A program made the position numbers and the translations under genes. Shown in pieces: positions 34,098 to 43,023 of a DNA stretch of 64,000 nucleotides; the stretch's first letter is position 1, and every line of letters starts with the position of its first letter. The notes beneath the pieces were generated by a model, which worked only from the letters and a program-made list of their open reading frames with translations, was not told the origin of the DNA and made no database searches. Source of the stretch: Streptomyces sp. CNH099. GTDB lineage: Bacteria > Actinomycetota > Actinomycetes > Streptomycetales > Streptomycetaceae. The stretch is taken from assembly GCA_000514715.1 (NCBI GenBank), contig AZWL01000013.1:124001-188000 (forward strand), in the 5' to 3' direction.

Positions 34098-34513
34098 ACA
34101 AAGTCCTTCCAGCGTCGTCCGCTTCGGTGACCTCGCGGACGCGTCTTGTGCCCCTGACACTGGCCTCCCCTTGTTCCGGACCGCCGACTGCGGCGGACCG
34201 ACTGGCCACGGGAGGCGCGGACCCGGCAGCCCCCGCGTCCGCGGGGGCCGGTACAGCGCTCGGGCGGCGTACGGCGGCTCTGTTCAGTTGAGGCGTTCTG
34301 CACCGGGTCGGTGCGGGGCCGTACGCAGGGCCTGACGAGTCCCAGACTCTGCCGGAGACGGACGCCCGGACGCAATTCCCCGTCCAGTGGGAAAGCTCAC
34401 ATCGCGTTTGACCCTCGCCGTTGACGGAAACCCGTGCGCGGCACTGGGCGCAACAGCTAGGCTGCTGCGCCCAGTTCGCACGGGTGCGGAGAAGCACGGG
34501 AAGCAGTATCCCG

Positions 34514-35842
34514 CTATACCCGCCCGTCCTCCAGCATTTCGGTCACCAGCGCGGCGATCGGCGACCGCTCGGAGCGGTTGAGCGTCACGTGGGCGAAGAG
34601 CGGGTGCCCCTTCAGCTTCTCGACGACGGCCACCACGCCGTCGTAACGGCCGACGCGCAGATTGTCCCGCTGCGCCACGTCATGGGTGAGTACGACCCGG
34701 GAGTTCGTCCCGATCCGGGAGAGCACGGTCAGCAGCACGTTGCGCTCCAGCGACTGCGCCTCGTCCACGATGACGAACGCGTCGTGCAGCGAGCGGCCCC
34801 GGATGTGGGTCAGCGGCAGCACTTCGAGCATGCCGCGCGCGATGACCTCCTCGATCACCTCGCGCGAGGTGACCGCGGACAGGGTGTCGAAGACCGCCTG
34901 CGCCCACGGGCTCATCTTCTCGGCCTCGGTGCCGGGCAGATAGCCCAGCTCCTGGCCGCCGACCGCGTACAGCGGGCGGAAGACCATCACCTTCTGGTGC
35001 TGCCGGCGCTCCAGCACCGACTCCAGGCCCGCGCACAGCGCCAGCGCGGACTTGCCCGTACCGGCGCGCCCGCCCATGGAGACGATGCCGACGTCCTCGT
35101 CCACCAGCAGGTCCAGCGCGATCCGCTGCTCGGCGCTGCGGCCGTGGATCCCGAACACCTCCCGGTCGCCGCGCACCAGCCGCACCCGCCCGTCCGGCGT
35201 CACCCGGCCCAGCGCCCGGCCGCGCTCGGACTGCAGGACGAGCCCGGTGTGCACCGGCAGGTCGTCCGCCTCGGGCACCGAGACGACCTCCGCGGCGAAC
35301 AGCTCGTCGACCTGCCCGCCGCTGAGCATCAGCTCGGACATCCCGGTCCAGCCGGAGTCCGTGATGGCCAGCTCCGCGCGGTACTCCTCGGCCGCCAGGC
35401 CGACGGACGACGCCTTGATGCGCAGCGGCAGGTCCTTGGACACGACGGTGACGTCCTGCCCCTCGGCCTGCAGGTTGCGCGCGACGGCCAGGATGCGGGA
35501 GTCGTTGTCGCCCAGCCGGCCGTGCTGGTTGAGGAGGGCGGCGGGGAGGACCCCGATGTCGCTGTGGTTCAGCTCCACCCGCAGGGTGCCGCCGAGGTCG
35601 CCCAGCGGGATCGGGGCGTCGAGCCGGCCGTACTTGACCCGGTACTCGTCGAGCTGGCGGAGCGCCTGGCGGGCGAAGTAGCCCAGCTCCGGATGGTGCC
35701 GCTTGGCCTCAAGTTCGGTGACCACCACGACGGGCAGCACCACCTCGTGTTCGTCGAACCGCGCCATGGCCCTGGGATCGGCCAGCAGGACGCTCGTGTC
35801 GAGGACATAGGTGCGCCGGTCAGGCTTCTTGCTGTTCACCAC
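34514..35842 (-). CDS. PhoH-family PIN-ATPase
   Basis: 442 residues from GTG 35842; the next codon is also GTG. An N-terminal PIN nuclease domain (RTYVLDTSVLLADPRAMARF, acidic residues in VVVVTELEAKRH and GDNDSRILAVARN) is followed by the PhoH P-loop ATPase. Walker A is in SMGGRAGTGKSALALCAGLE, Walker B in HDAFVIVDEAQSLERN, and sensor-like NSRVVLTHDVAQRD. This PIN-PhoH arrangement is PhoH2-like and linked to RNA unwinding and cleavage. The active aspartates seem present. A 320-base spacer to uppS holds only a terminator-like hairpin. Confidence 0.93.
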   Translation of the reverse strand: MVNSKKPDRRTYVLDTSVLLADPRAMARFDEHEVVLPVVVVTELEAKRHHPELGYFARQALRQLDEYRVKYGRLDAPIPLGDLGGTLRVELNHSDIGVLPAALLNQHGRLGDNDSRILAVARNLQAEGQDVTVVSKDLPLRIKASSVGLAAEEYRAELAITDSGWTGMSELMLSGGQVDELFAAEVVSVPEADDLPVHTGLVLQSERGRALGRVTPDGRVRLVRGDREVFGIHGRSAEQRIALDLLVDEDVGIVSMGGRAGTGKSALALCAGLESVLERRQHQKVMVFRPLYAVGGQELGYLPGTEAEKMSPWAQAVFDTLSAVTSREVIEEVIARGMLEVLPLTHIRGRSLHDAFVIVDEAQSLERNVLLTVLSRIGTNSRVVLTHDVAQRDNLRVGRYDGVVAVVEKLKGHPLFAHVTLNRSERSPIAALVTEMLEDGRV

Positions 35843-36078
35843 GGATGGACGAACCCCCTCGGATGAGGTCGGCACGCGACGGAGTCGCGGGGATCGGGCC
35901 GGGCGTCCGGCCCCGTGCGGCCACGCGGACGCGCAGGACCGGGCCCCGGCCCTCCGCGTCGTCCGTACGTGCGCCAGTGCGCTGTGCACGGGCCTCGTGA
36001 TGCGGCGCGTGGTGCAAAGGGCCCTCCCGGGCGGGCGGTGCGGTGGACCGCCTGCTAGCACGGATATTCCCTCGCGGA

Positions 36079-36102
36079 CCCCGGGACATGCAATGCCCGG
36101 GG
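36079..36102 (-). terminator. hairpin between uppS-like gene and phoH
   Basis: CCCCGGG (36079-36085) and CCCGGGG (36096-36102) pair around a 10-base loop, about 60 bases beyond the prenyltransferase stop at 36163. The remaining 320-base gap to the PhoH gene shows nothing else I can support. Confidence 0.5.
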
Positions 36103-36162
36103 CCGACGGGCCGTACCGGTGACTACCCGGTGAAGGGGGGTGAAAGGTGCGTCGAAGAGGTT

Positions 36163-36942
36163 TCAGCCGCCGAAGCGGCGGTGGCGGGCCGCGTAGTCGC
36201 GCAGGGCGCGCAGGAAGTCGACGCGGCGGAAGGCGGGCCAGAAGACCTCGCAGAAGTAGTACTCGGAGTGCGCCGACTGCCAGAGCATGAACCCGGACAG
36301 CCGCTGTTCGCCGCTGGTGCGGATCACCAGGTCGGGGTCGGGCTGGCCGCGGGTGTAGAGGTGCTCGGCGATGTCCTCCACCTCGACGGTCTCGGCCACG
36401 TCGGCGAGCGTACGGCCCTGGTCGGCGGCGTCGCCGAGCATCGAGCGGACGGCGTCGGCGATCTCCTGCCGGCCGCCGTAGGCGACGGCGACGTTGACCA
36501 GGACGGCGCCGCTGCCGGGCCCGGTGACCACGTCGTGGGTGCTCTCCTCCGCCTCCTTGAGCACCTGCCGGGTCTGCAGGGGCAGCAGGTCGAGGTTGCC
36601 GACGTGGTGCACCCGCGCGGCGCCGTCCGCGGCGACGGCGGCGACGGCCTCCTCGATGATGGCGAGCAGCGGGTTCAGCTCGGGCTCCGGCCGGTCCAGG
36701 TTGTCGGTGGACAGCAGCCAGAGGGTGAGCACCTCCACGTCGGTCTCGCGGCACCAGCGGATGAGTTCGTGGATCTTCTCCGCCCCCGCCTGGTGGCCCT
36801 GCTCGGTGGTGCCGCCCGCGGCACGCGCCCAGCGACGGTTGCCGTCCAGGATGACGCCGACGTGCTTGGGCACGCGGGCCGGGTCGAGGCGACGCTCCAG
36901 GCGCCTCTCGTATACGCGATACACGATGCCGCGCCAGGTCAT
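36163..36942 (-). CDS. cis-prenyltransferase (isoprenyl diphosphate synthase, UppS family)
   Basis: 259 residues from ATG 36942. It extends FPP or GPP with IPP in cis geometry. Signatures: VPKHVGVILDGNRRWARAAG with the catalytic Asp, TLWLLSTDNLDRPEPEL, VNVAVAYGGRQEIADAV, PDPDLVIRTSGEQRLSGFML and WQSAHSEYYFCEVFWPAFR. The product is either undecaprenyl-PP for cell wall or a short chain. Streptomyces have more than one paralogue, and chain length cannot be read off here. Convergent spacing and a hairpin downstream suggest a single-gene unit, divergent from the aldo/keto reductase. Confidence 0.94.
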   Translation of the reverse strand: MTWRGIVYRVYERRLERRLDPARVPKHVGVILDGNRRWARAAGGTTEQGHQAGAEKIHELIRWCRETDVEVLTLWLLSTDNLDRPEPELNPLLAIIEEAVAAVAADGAARVHHVGNLDLLPLQTRQVLKEAEESTHDVVTGPGSGAVLVNVAVAYGGRQEIADAVRSMLGDAADQGRTLADVAETVEVEDIAEHLYTRGQPDPDLVIRTSGEQRLSGFMLWQSAHSEYYFCEVFWPAFRRVDFLRALRDYAARHRRFGG

Positions 36943-37059
36943 CCCGCGTTCAGCCCTTCCGTCGCACGATCGGAGTACCCCCCGGAAGGCGCCACAGTAC
37001 TGCCCGTTGTGCCACAGTCCTGTCACAGGGGCGCACCGGGTTCGTGATAGGCAGGTTTT

Positions 37060-38097
37060 GTGAACAGTCTCTTGCCTTACCTGCCAGCAGACACCCGCTA
37101 CGACGCGATGACCTACCGCCGGACGGGTCGCAGCGGCCTGAAGCTCCCGGAGATCTCCCTCGGCCTCTGGCACAACTTCGGCGACGACCGGTCGCTTACG
37201 TCGCAGCGCGCCATCCTGCGGCGCGCGTTCGACCTCGGCGTGACCCACTTCGACCTGGCGAACAACTACGGCCCGCCGCCCGGCTCCGCGGAGGAGAACT
37301 TCGGCCGGCTCTTCGCCGACGACTTCCGCCCGTACCGCGACGAGCTGGTGCTGTCGACCAAGGCCGGCTACCTGATGCAGCCCGGGCCGTACGGCGAGTG
37401 GGGCTCGCGCAAGTACCTGCTGTCGTCGCTGGACGCCTCGCTGCGCCGCATGGGCGTGGAGTACGTCGACATCTTCTACTCCCACCGCTACGACCCGGAC
37501 ACCCCGCTGGAGGAGACGATGGGCGCCCTGGCGTCCGCCGTGCAGCAGGGCAAGGCGCTGTACGTCGGCGTCTCCTCGTACACCGCGGAGCAGACGCGCG
37601 CGGCCGCCGCGCTGCTGCGGGAGATGGGCGTACGGCCGCTGATCCACCAGCCCTCGTACTCGATGATCAACCGCTGGACCGAGGACGACGAGCTGCTCGA
37701 CACCCTGGAGGCCGAGGGCATGGGCTGCATCTCCTTCGCGCCGCTGGCGCAGGGGATGCTGACCGACAAGTACCTGAACGGCATCCCGGCGGGGTCGCGG
37801 GCCGCGCAGAACAAGTCGCTCGACCCGAAGCTGCTGACGGAGGAGGTCGTACGGCGGCTGCGCGGGCTGAACGAGATCGCGGAGCGGCGCGGGCAGTCGC
37901 TGGCGCAGCTGGCGCTGGGCTGGGTGCTGCGGGACCCGCGGATGACGTCGGCGCTCATCGGCGCGTCGAGCGTGGCGCAGCTGGAGGCGAACGTCGCGGC
38001 GCTCGGCGCGCCGGAGCTGACGGCGGACGAGCTGGCGGAGATCGACGGCTTCGCGAAGACGACGAGCGGGGTCAACATCTGGGCCGGACGCGGCTGA
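37060..38097 (+). CDS. aldo/keto reductase (YghZ/GPR type)
   Basis: 345 residues from GTG 37060. The catalytic tetrad is visible as Asp65 and Tyr70 in THFDLANNYGPPPGSAEENF, Lys101 in VLSTKAGYLM, and His142 in FYSHRYDPDTPLEET. The NAD(P)H end is FAPLAQGMLTDKYLNGIP and SALIGASSVAQLEANVAAL. The GPPPGSAEENFG insert and the HRYDP string mark the L-glyceraldehyde-3-phosphate reductase group (AKR14). That group reduces aldehydes such as methylglyoxal or L-GAP with NADPH. Monocistronic and divergent from the prenyltransferase. Confidence 0.94.
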   Translation: MNSLLPYLPADTRYDAMTYRRTGRSGLKLPEISLGLWHNFGDDRSLTSQRAILRRAFDLGVTHFDLANNYGPPPGSAEENFGRLFADDFRPYRDELVLSTKAGYLMQPGPYGEWGSRKYLLSSLDASLRRMGVEYVDIFYSHRYDPDTPLEETMGALASAVQQGKALYVGVSSYTAEQTRAAAALLREMGVRPLIHQPSYSMINRWTEDDELLDTLEAEGMGCISFAPLAQGMLTDKYLNGIPAGSRAAQNKSLDPKLLTEEVVRRLRGLNEIAERRGQSLAQLALGWVLRDPRMTSALIGASSVAQLEANVAALGAPELTADELAEIDGFAKTTSGVNIWAGRG

Positions 38098-38167
38098 GCG
38101 GCCGCGCCGGGCGCGCCCCCGCCCCCGTTCCGGCGGGGCCGGGGCGGCGGCCCGGGGCAGAGAAAAA

Positions 38168-38202
38168 CGGGCCGGTCCGTGGGGGGGATACGGACCGGCC
38201 CG
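38168..38202. terminator. strong bidirectional terminator
   Basis: A 13-bp perfect stem, CGGGCCGGTCCGT / ACGGACCGGCCCG, has a 9-base loop. On the minus strand it is followed by TTTTTCT, a canonical intrinsic terminator for the prepilin peptidase gene. On the plus strand it ends the aldo/keto reductase transcript. The remaining bases to 38400 hold no gene I can support. Confidence 0.8.
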
Positions 38203-38400
38203 AGGGGGGGAGTTCCACCATAACCCAGGGTGAGGGGTGCTCAGTACCGGAACGGACGGCTCACCTCGAAATGTGCTCACCCGGTGACGGTACGTATACG
38301 AACTCCGCTGCGATCACGTCACCCGCACGGGGCCGTCCGAGGGCCACGGGAGGGGTTCGGGGGGCGTACGGGGCGGGTGCGCAGCCCCGGCCCGCGCTGC

Positions 38401-39129
38401 TCAGCCGGCCGCGAGCCCTCCGACGACGAGCCCGGCGAAGGCCCCGACGATCATGAACGGGCCGAACGCGATGCCCGTCTTCCGGCCCACCCTGCGGGCC
38501 GCCAGCAGGGTGACCGCGTACCCCGCACCCAGCAGCAACCCGAAGAACGAGCCGGTGAACAGGACGTCCCAGCCGTACCAGCCGAGCGCGACGCCCAGCA
38601 CGAGCGCCAGCTTCACGTCCCCGAAGCCCATGGCGGCGGGGTTCACGAAGAAGAGCAGGAAGTAGACGGCCCCCAGCGTGATACCGCCCAGAAGGGCGCG
38701 TGTCCACGATCCCGCGCCCCCTACGAGCGCCGCACCCCCCAGCAGCACCACGGCCGCCCCCGCGAGGGGCAGCGTCAGCACGTCCGGGAGGCGCCGCACC
38801 GCCCGGTCGACGGCGAAGAGCAGCACCCCGAACGGGGCGAGCAGCAGCCAGACGGCCGTCTCGGGCTCGGCGCCGGCGGCGCCGGCGAGCGCGGCGCACG
38901 CGACGGCGGTCGCGGCCGCCGGCAGCAGGGTGCCCGGACCGTACGGGTCGCCCCCGCACTCCGTACACGCCGCCGGGCCCGCCCAGCCGCGGAGCGGGTG
39001 CTCCTGCGGGCAGCGGTCGCGCCAGGGCTCGTCGGCCGCCACGGAGAGCCGGTAGGCGGCCCGCGGCAGCAGGGCCCCGGCGCCGGCGCCGTAGCCGGCG
39101 GCGAGGACGACGAGGAGGACGGCGAGCAC
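38401..39129 (-). CDS. A24-type prepilin peptidase (TadV/CpaA-like)
   Basis: About 242 residues from GTG 39129. The start is uncertain because no strong site is present. It is a polytopic membrane aspartyl protease that cleaves prepilin leaders. The two active aspartates are in AVRRLPDVLTLPLAG and in the GxGD motif AAMGFGDVKLALVLG. A CTEC pair after the first helix echoes the zinc loop of long prepilin peptidases. The methyltransferase domain is absent, as in TadV. It stands 3-12 kb from the Tad cluster, separated by unrelated genes, and should process the Flp pilin and TadE/G-like pseudopilins. Confidence 0.88.
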   Translation of the reverse strand: MLAVLLVVLAAGYGAGAGALLPRAAYRLSVAADEPWRDRCPQEHPLRGWAGPAACTECGGDPYGPGTLLPAAATAVACAALAGAAGAEPETAVWLLLAPFGVLLFAVDRAVRRLPDVLTLPLAGAAVVLLGGAALVGGAGSWTRALLGGITLGAVYFLLFFVNPAAMGFGDVKLALVLGVALGWYGWDVLFTGSFFGLLLGAGYAVTLLAARRVGRKTGIAFGPFMIVGAFAGLVVGGLAAG

Positions 39130-39196
39130 GGAGGTGAGCCTAACGGCGCGCCGGCGCCCCGGGCAGGGGCGGGGCGGGCACTGCGGGGCGGGGACT

Positions 39197-39252
39197 GGCG
39201 GGCGGAGACGGCGGGGCGGAGACGGCGGGGCGGAGACGGCGGGGCGGGGACG
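39197..39252 (+). repeat. four 14-bp GC-rich tandem units
   Basis: Units of GCGGGGCGGAGACG at 39211-39224 and 39225-39238, a one-base variant at 39239-39252, and an imperfect first copy at 39197-39210. They lie between the divergent prepilin peptidase and DUF192 genes, in the shared promoter region. Confidence 0.7.
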
Positions 39253-39345
39253 GCACGGCGGGGCGGTACGGTGGCGGCCCGGTGCCCGGGGACCCCGCGG
39301 GGTCCGGCTCCGGGCGCGTAGCCACGCCACGGGGAGCTGCCCGCC

Positions 39346-39735
39346 ATGCCCGACCGGCCCGACTGGCCCGACGGACCCGCCACGCTCACCGTCGGCAGCG
39401 ACCCGGCGCCGCTGCCGCTGGAGGTGGCGTCCTCCTTCGCCCGCCGCAGCCGCGGCCTCCTCGGCCGCGACGGCCTGGCCGGCGCCCTCCTCCTCACCCC
39501 CGCCCAGGGCGTGCACACCCTCGGCATGCGCTTCGCCATCGACGTCGCCTACCTCGACCGCGGGCTGGCGGTCCTGGCCGTACGCACCATGCGCCCCGGC
39601 CGCGTCGGCCGCCCCCGGCTGCGCGCCCGGCACGTGCTGGAGGCGGAGGCCGGCGCGTTCGCCCGCTGGGGCGTGCGGCCCGGGGTGCGCCTCGCCGTCG
39701 GCGCCGCACCGGCGGCGGAGACGGACGCGAGCTGA
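39346..39735 (+). CDS. DUF192 family protein
   Basis: 129 residues from ATG 39346. It matches DUF192: VASSFARRSRGLLGRDGLAG, ALLLTPAQGVHTLGMRFAID, VAYLDRGLAVLAVRTMRPGR and HVLEAEAGAFARWGVRPG. DUF192 proteins are small beta proteins of unknown function, often near Tad loci in actinobacteria. No signal peptide is visible, though many family members are secreted. Confidence 0.88.
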   Translation: MPDRPDWPDGPATLTVGSDPAPLPLEVASSFARRSRGLLGRDGLAGALLLTPAQGVHTLGMRFAIDVAYLDRGLAVLAVRTMRPGRVGRPRLRARHVLEAEAGAFARWGVRPGVRLAVGAAPAAETDAS

Positions 39736-39900
39736 CGGGAGCGGGCTGACGGCAGCGGGCCGCGCCGGGCGGCAGGCGGGCCGGGAGGCGGGGCCGTCAG
39801 AGGCGATCGCTACGATCGAAAACGACCGTGATCGTGGGCCGGGCGGCCGGGCCGCCCGGCCGTCGCGCGGAGGACGTACAGACGTACAGGGGGCACCACC

Positions 39901-40839
39901 GTGGGCATATTCGGCCGCAAGCCGCGCCGCGACGCGCGGGACACCACGCGCGACGCCTCGTTCGAGTTCTTCTCCGAGGACGAGGGCGCCCGCTTCCGCG
40001 CCGGTGTCCACGCGGCGTTCGCCGAGCAGGGGTTGGAGGTGACGGTCGGCGCGGACGCCGTGACCGACAGCTCCGGCCGGCAGTTCGGCCTGGGCAACCT
40101 GGCGGCGGTCTGCCACAACGACTCCCGCGGCCCGCGCGTCTGGCCCGAGCTGACCCGCCGCCACATCGGCATCATGCTGCGGGCCATGGACGGCCCGTCG
40201 GTGCTGGACACCATGCCGGCCGAGAAGTTCCGCGCCCAGCTCTACCCGCGGCTGCTGCCGGACGAGATGGCCGGGTCCGACGGCTTCGACTACGCGCGCC
40301 CGCTCGCCGAGGGGCTGCGCGAGGTCCTCGCGCTCGACCTCCCGGAGAGCGTCATGGTCCTCCCCCGCTCCTCGCTGGAGCACTTCGGCGACGTCCCCGC
40401 GCTGCGCGAGCGGGCGCTGGACAACCTGCGCAGGCTGCCGGTCGAGTCGCACGAGACGGTCGAGCAGGAGAAGGGCGCCGGCGTCGACGTCGTCATGGGC
40501 GAGTCGATGTTCACGGCGAGCCGGGTGCTGACGCTGAACGAACTGGTCCCCCGGGTCACCGGCCGCGGCCTGAGCACCGACGGCGCGCTGGTGGCGATGC
40601 CGTTCCGGCACCAGCTCGCGTTCCACGCGATACGCGACCGGCACGTGATCGCGGGCCTCAACACCCTCGCGCAGTTCGCCGCGGCCGGCTTCGAGGAGGG
40701 GGTCGGGCGGATCACGCCGGACGTCTACTGGTGGCGCGCCGGTGCGCTGACCCGCCTCAGCACGCTGGCGGAGGACGGCATCAAGATCACGGTGGACGGG
40801 GAGTTCCAGGCGGTGCTGGAGCGGCTCATCGAGGGCTGA
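39901..40839 (+). CDS. uncharacterised protein, DUF1444/YtpQ-like pattern
   Basis: 312 residues from GTG 39901. The N-terminus reads MGIFGRKPRRDARDTTRDAS. The body has alternating helices and strands, with VMVLPRSSLEHFGDVPALRE, RALDNLRRLPVESHETV, GESMFTASRVLTLNELV and TDGALVAMPFRHQLAFHAIR. That order of motifs resembles DUF1444 (YtpQ) proteins, where a conserved set of residues precedes a MPxRxxL strand. I cannot assign a function. No membrane helix or signal peptide. It is flanked by the DUF192 gene and a small unknown gene on the same strand. Confidence 0.7.
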   Translation: MGIFGRKPRRDARDTTRDASFEFFSEDEGARFRAGVHAAFAEQGLEVTVGADAVTDSSGRQFGLGNLAAVCHNDSRGPRVWPELTRRHIGIMLRAMDGPSVLDTMPAEKFRAQLYPRLLPDEMAGSDGFDYARPLAEGLREVLALDLPESVMVLPRSSLEHFGDVPALRERALDNLRRLPVESHETVEQEKGAGVDVVMGESMFTASRVLTLNELVPRVTGRGLSTDGALVAMPFRHQLAFHAIRDRHVIAGLNTLAQFAAAGFEEGVGRITPDVYWWRAGALTRLSTLAEDGIKITVDGEFQAVLERLIEG

Positions 40840-41035
40840 CCCGGTCGGCCGGCAGGACCCCGGCAGGCCCCCGGGCGGGGCCCCGGGGATTGCTCCGCGG
40901 TGGACCTCCGGTGACCCGCGTGCCAACGCCCCGCGACGTGCTCCGGGGCGCCCTGGCACGCGCGCGTGCAACGTGCCACGGTGGTGGAGCCGTAGAGTCG
41001 GCGGAAGCCTGCGCAGGGAGCCGAAGGAAGCAGCC

Positions 41036-41371
41036 ATGGGCGACTGGTGGTCCATCGAGGTGTTCGATGCGCACTCCTCCGCACTGCGGTGGAAGGACGC
41101 GTACGAGTACGCGCTCGCCGAGTCGGCGATCAGCAACCGGGCGTCGAGGTGGGAGTGGCACGTGCACTCCCGCGGGATCGTCTTCGAGATCGCGTTCCGG
41201 GAGGAGGGCGACGGGGAGGCGTGGCGGCGGCTCCCCGGCGTACGGGCGGCCTTCGACGCCGTGCCCGACCCGGTGGCCGGCGTCGTCGTCCGGCACGGGC
41301 CGGGCGTCGGCTCCGGCTGCTGCGGGCACCGCCGCCCCGCACAGGCCGAAGGCGGTCCCGCAGACCGGTAG
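41036..41371 (+). CDS. conserved small protein, unknown function
   Basis: 111 residues from ATG 41036 with GAAGGAAG seven bases upstream. It is rich in Trp and acidic residues (MGDWWSIEVFDAHSSALRW, ASRWEWHVHSRGIVFEIAFR). The C-terminus carries GSGCCGHRRPAQAEG. I recall similar hypothetical proteins in Streptomyces but know no function. The 200-base gap upstream of it shows no further gene. Confidence 0.7.
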   Translation: MGDWWSIEVFDAHSSALRWKDAYEYALAESAISNRASRWEWHVHSRGIVFEIAFREEGDGEAWRRLPGVRAAFDAVPDPVAGVVVRHGPGVGSGCCGHRRPAQAEGGPADR

Positions 41372-41512
41372 GCGCGGGCGCGCCCGCGGGAAGGTGCGGG
41401 AACTAAGTGCCGGTCCGCGTCGTCATTCGTTTCAAGGCCATGTGCCCGCAATGGGCGGCCTTGGGCGCGTCGTGGTCCGGCGCGCGGTACGTGACCATAC
41501 GGCGGGAGACCG

Positions 41513-41731
41513 ATGAGCACCGAGCACAGCCCTGACGGCCTGGAATGGCGAAGGAGCAGCTACAGCGGCGGGGCCGGGGCCAAGTGCGTGGAGGTCGCCG
41601 CGGGGGACGGGGTGGTGCACGTGCGGGACTCCAAGACGCCGCGGGGGCCGGTGCTGACGTTCACGCCGGAGGCGTGGGCGGCGTTCACGGCCTACGCCTG
41701 CCGCACGCCGGGGACGGCGCGGAGGTTCTGA
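41513..41731 (+). CDS. DUF397 domain protein
   Basis: 72 residues from ATG 41513. It has the DUF397 pattern: LEWRRSSYSGGAGAKCVEVA, VVHVRDSKTPRGPVLTFTPE and AWAAFTAYA. DUF397 proteins usually pair with an XRE-family regulator in developmental loci such as bldB/abaA-type units. No XRE gene lies beside it here, so it is an orphan copy. Confidence 0.92.
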   Translation: MSTEHSPDGLEWRRSSYSGGAGAKCVEVAAGDGVVHVRDSKTPRGPVLTFTPEAWAAFTAYACRTPGTARRF

Positions 41732-41764
41732 GCCGGGGGCGCCGGGTGCCGACGGGCGTCCGGG

Positions 41765-42403
41765 TCACTGCCCCCGGGGGAAGCTCACTTCCACCCGGCG
41801 GTTCTTCTTGCGGCCGGCCTCGGTGGAGTTGTCGGCGATGGGGTAGTCCTCGCTGTAGCCGCGGACGACGTAGGTGATCTCGCCGGACCGCAGGGTGTTG
41901 GTCAGCTCCTGGTGAACGGCGTTGGCGCGGTTCTTGGAGAGGGTGACGCCGTGCTCGTACGACCCGAGGTCGTCGGTGAAGCCGAAGACGCGCACGGTGT
42001 CGGGGTCGTTCTGCTCGATCTCGTCGGCGATGACGGCGATCCGGGACCGCGCCTCGCCGGTGAGCCGGGCGCTGTCCTTGGGAAAGAGCACCTCGGCCTG
42101 CAGGGCGATGGTGATGGTCGAGTTGGAGTCGGACCGCCGTTCCTCGCCGCCCTGGGTCTCGACGACGGAGACGATGTCGAGCACCTTGGGGTCGGCGAGG
42201 GTGGCGCCGTCCTCCAGCCGGAGGTCGGGGTCGTTCGCGTCGGTCTCGACGGGGGGCGGTGCGGAGGTGCTGGTGCCGGGCGGGGAGGACGGGACGGGTG
42301 GGTCGTCCTGCGCGGGGAGGGCCTGTGCCACGCCGGGGGCGGCGACGAGGAAGGAGGCGAGGGCGAGCGCGGTGGCTGTGCGGGAGGGCATCGCGGTGCT
42401 CAC
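41765..42403 (-). CDS. secreted OmpA-like protein at the end of the Tad operon
   Basis: 212 residues from GTG 42403, one base after the lipoprotein stop. It has a signal peptide (TATALALASFLVAAPGVAQALP), a Pro/Ser/Asp-rich linker, then an OmpA peptidoglycan-binding domain: EVLFPKDSARLTGEARSRIA, VRVFGFTDDLGSYEHGVTLS and KNRANAVHQEL, with GYSEDYPIADNSTEAGRKKN and RRVEVSF at the end. In Gram-negatives this domain anchors to peptidoglycan; in a pilus locus it may tether the machine to the wall (inference). Confidence 0.9.
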   Translation of the reverse strand: MSTAMPSRTATALALASFLVAAPGVAQALPAQDDPPVPSSPPGTSTSAPPPVETDANDPDLRLEDGATLADPKVLDIVSVVETQGGEERRSDSNSTITIALQAEVLFPKDSARLTGEARSRIAVIADEIEQNDPDTVRVFGFTDDLGSYEHGVTLSKNRANAVHQELTNTLRSGEITYVVRGYSEDYPIADNSTEAGRKKNRRVEVSFPRGQ

Positions 42404-42404
42404 C

Positions 42405-43004
42405 TCATTCGGAGATCTCTAGGGTGGCGGGCGGGAACGAGGGCAGTTGGAACTCGACCTCGGTGACGTCGTCCGGCGGGGCGGGGAACTGGATGTAGAC
42501 GGTGAGGCTCTCGCCGGCGTCGATGCTCGCGATGCCGGACGTGCACAGGCAGCGCATCTCGGTGTCCCGCAGGGCGTAGTAGCGCTTCTTGCCGTCCGGG
42601 TCCACGAACGTCGCGCCCATGAGGGACGACTTGTCCGCCCCCTCCTCCCGGCCAGAGAAGTCCTGGATGTGCAGGAAGTCCTCGGCGCCGGTGTTCTCCA
42701 GTTCGCCGTTGAGCGTGACGAACCCGCCCCCGTCCCGCTTCAGCTCCAGCACCCGGAGGACGATGTCCTCCTTGTTCTTCACCTCGGCGATGGGCTCCGA
42801 CGGGATCTCCTCGTCCTCGTCCTGCCGGCCGTCGCCCTTGCCGTCGGAGTCCGCGCCGCCCGACGCCTCGGAGGACTCGGACGGCTTGTCCCCGCTGTCG
42901 CCGTCGTCGCCGCCTCCGCAGCCGGCGGCGGTGAGCGCCAGCCCCGCGGCCAGCGCCACGGCGGCGACCGCTCTGCGCGCCCTGCTCGTGCCCCACATGC
43001 TCAT
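42405..43004 (-). CDS. lipoprotein in the Tad operon, unknown
   Basis: 199 residues from ATG 43004; an in-frame ATG at 42998 is an alternative start. A lipobox (LALTAAGC) marks Cys28 as the lipidated residue. It is followed by an acidic Ser/Gly/Asp linker and a beta-rich domain with DIVLRVLELKRDGGGFVTL and DTEMRCLCTSGIASIDAGES. The C-terminal CLC pair is unusual. It has no recognisable family. It lies between the TadG gene and the OmpA-like gene, and is probably an outer-surface partner of both. Confidence 0.85.
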   Translation of the reverse strand: MSMWGTSRARRAVAAVALAAGLALTAAGCGGGDDGDSGDKPSESSEASGGADSDGKGDGRQDEDEEIPSEPIAEVKNKEDIVLRVLELKRDGGGFVTLNGELENTGAEDFLHIQDFSGREEGADKSSLMGATFVDPDGKKRYYALRDTEMRCLCTSGIASIDAGESLTVYIQFPAPPDDVTEVEFQLPSFPPATLEISE

Positions 43005-43023
43005 TGCCAGGTTCCTTCGCAGT

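Noticed and set aside
39197..39252. CRISPR array in the GC-rich repeats
   Set aside because: Units are 14 bp with no spacers and no cas genes nearby.
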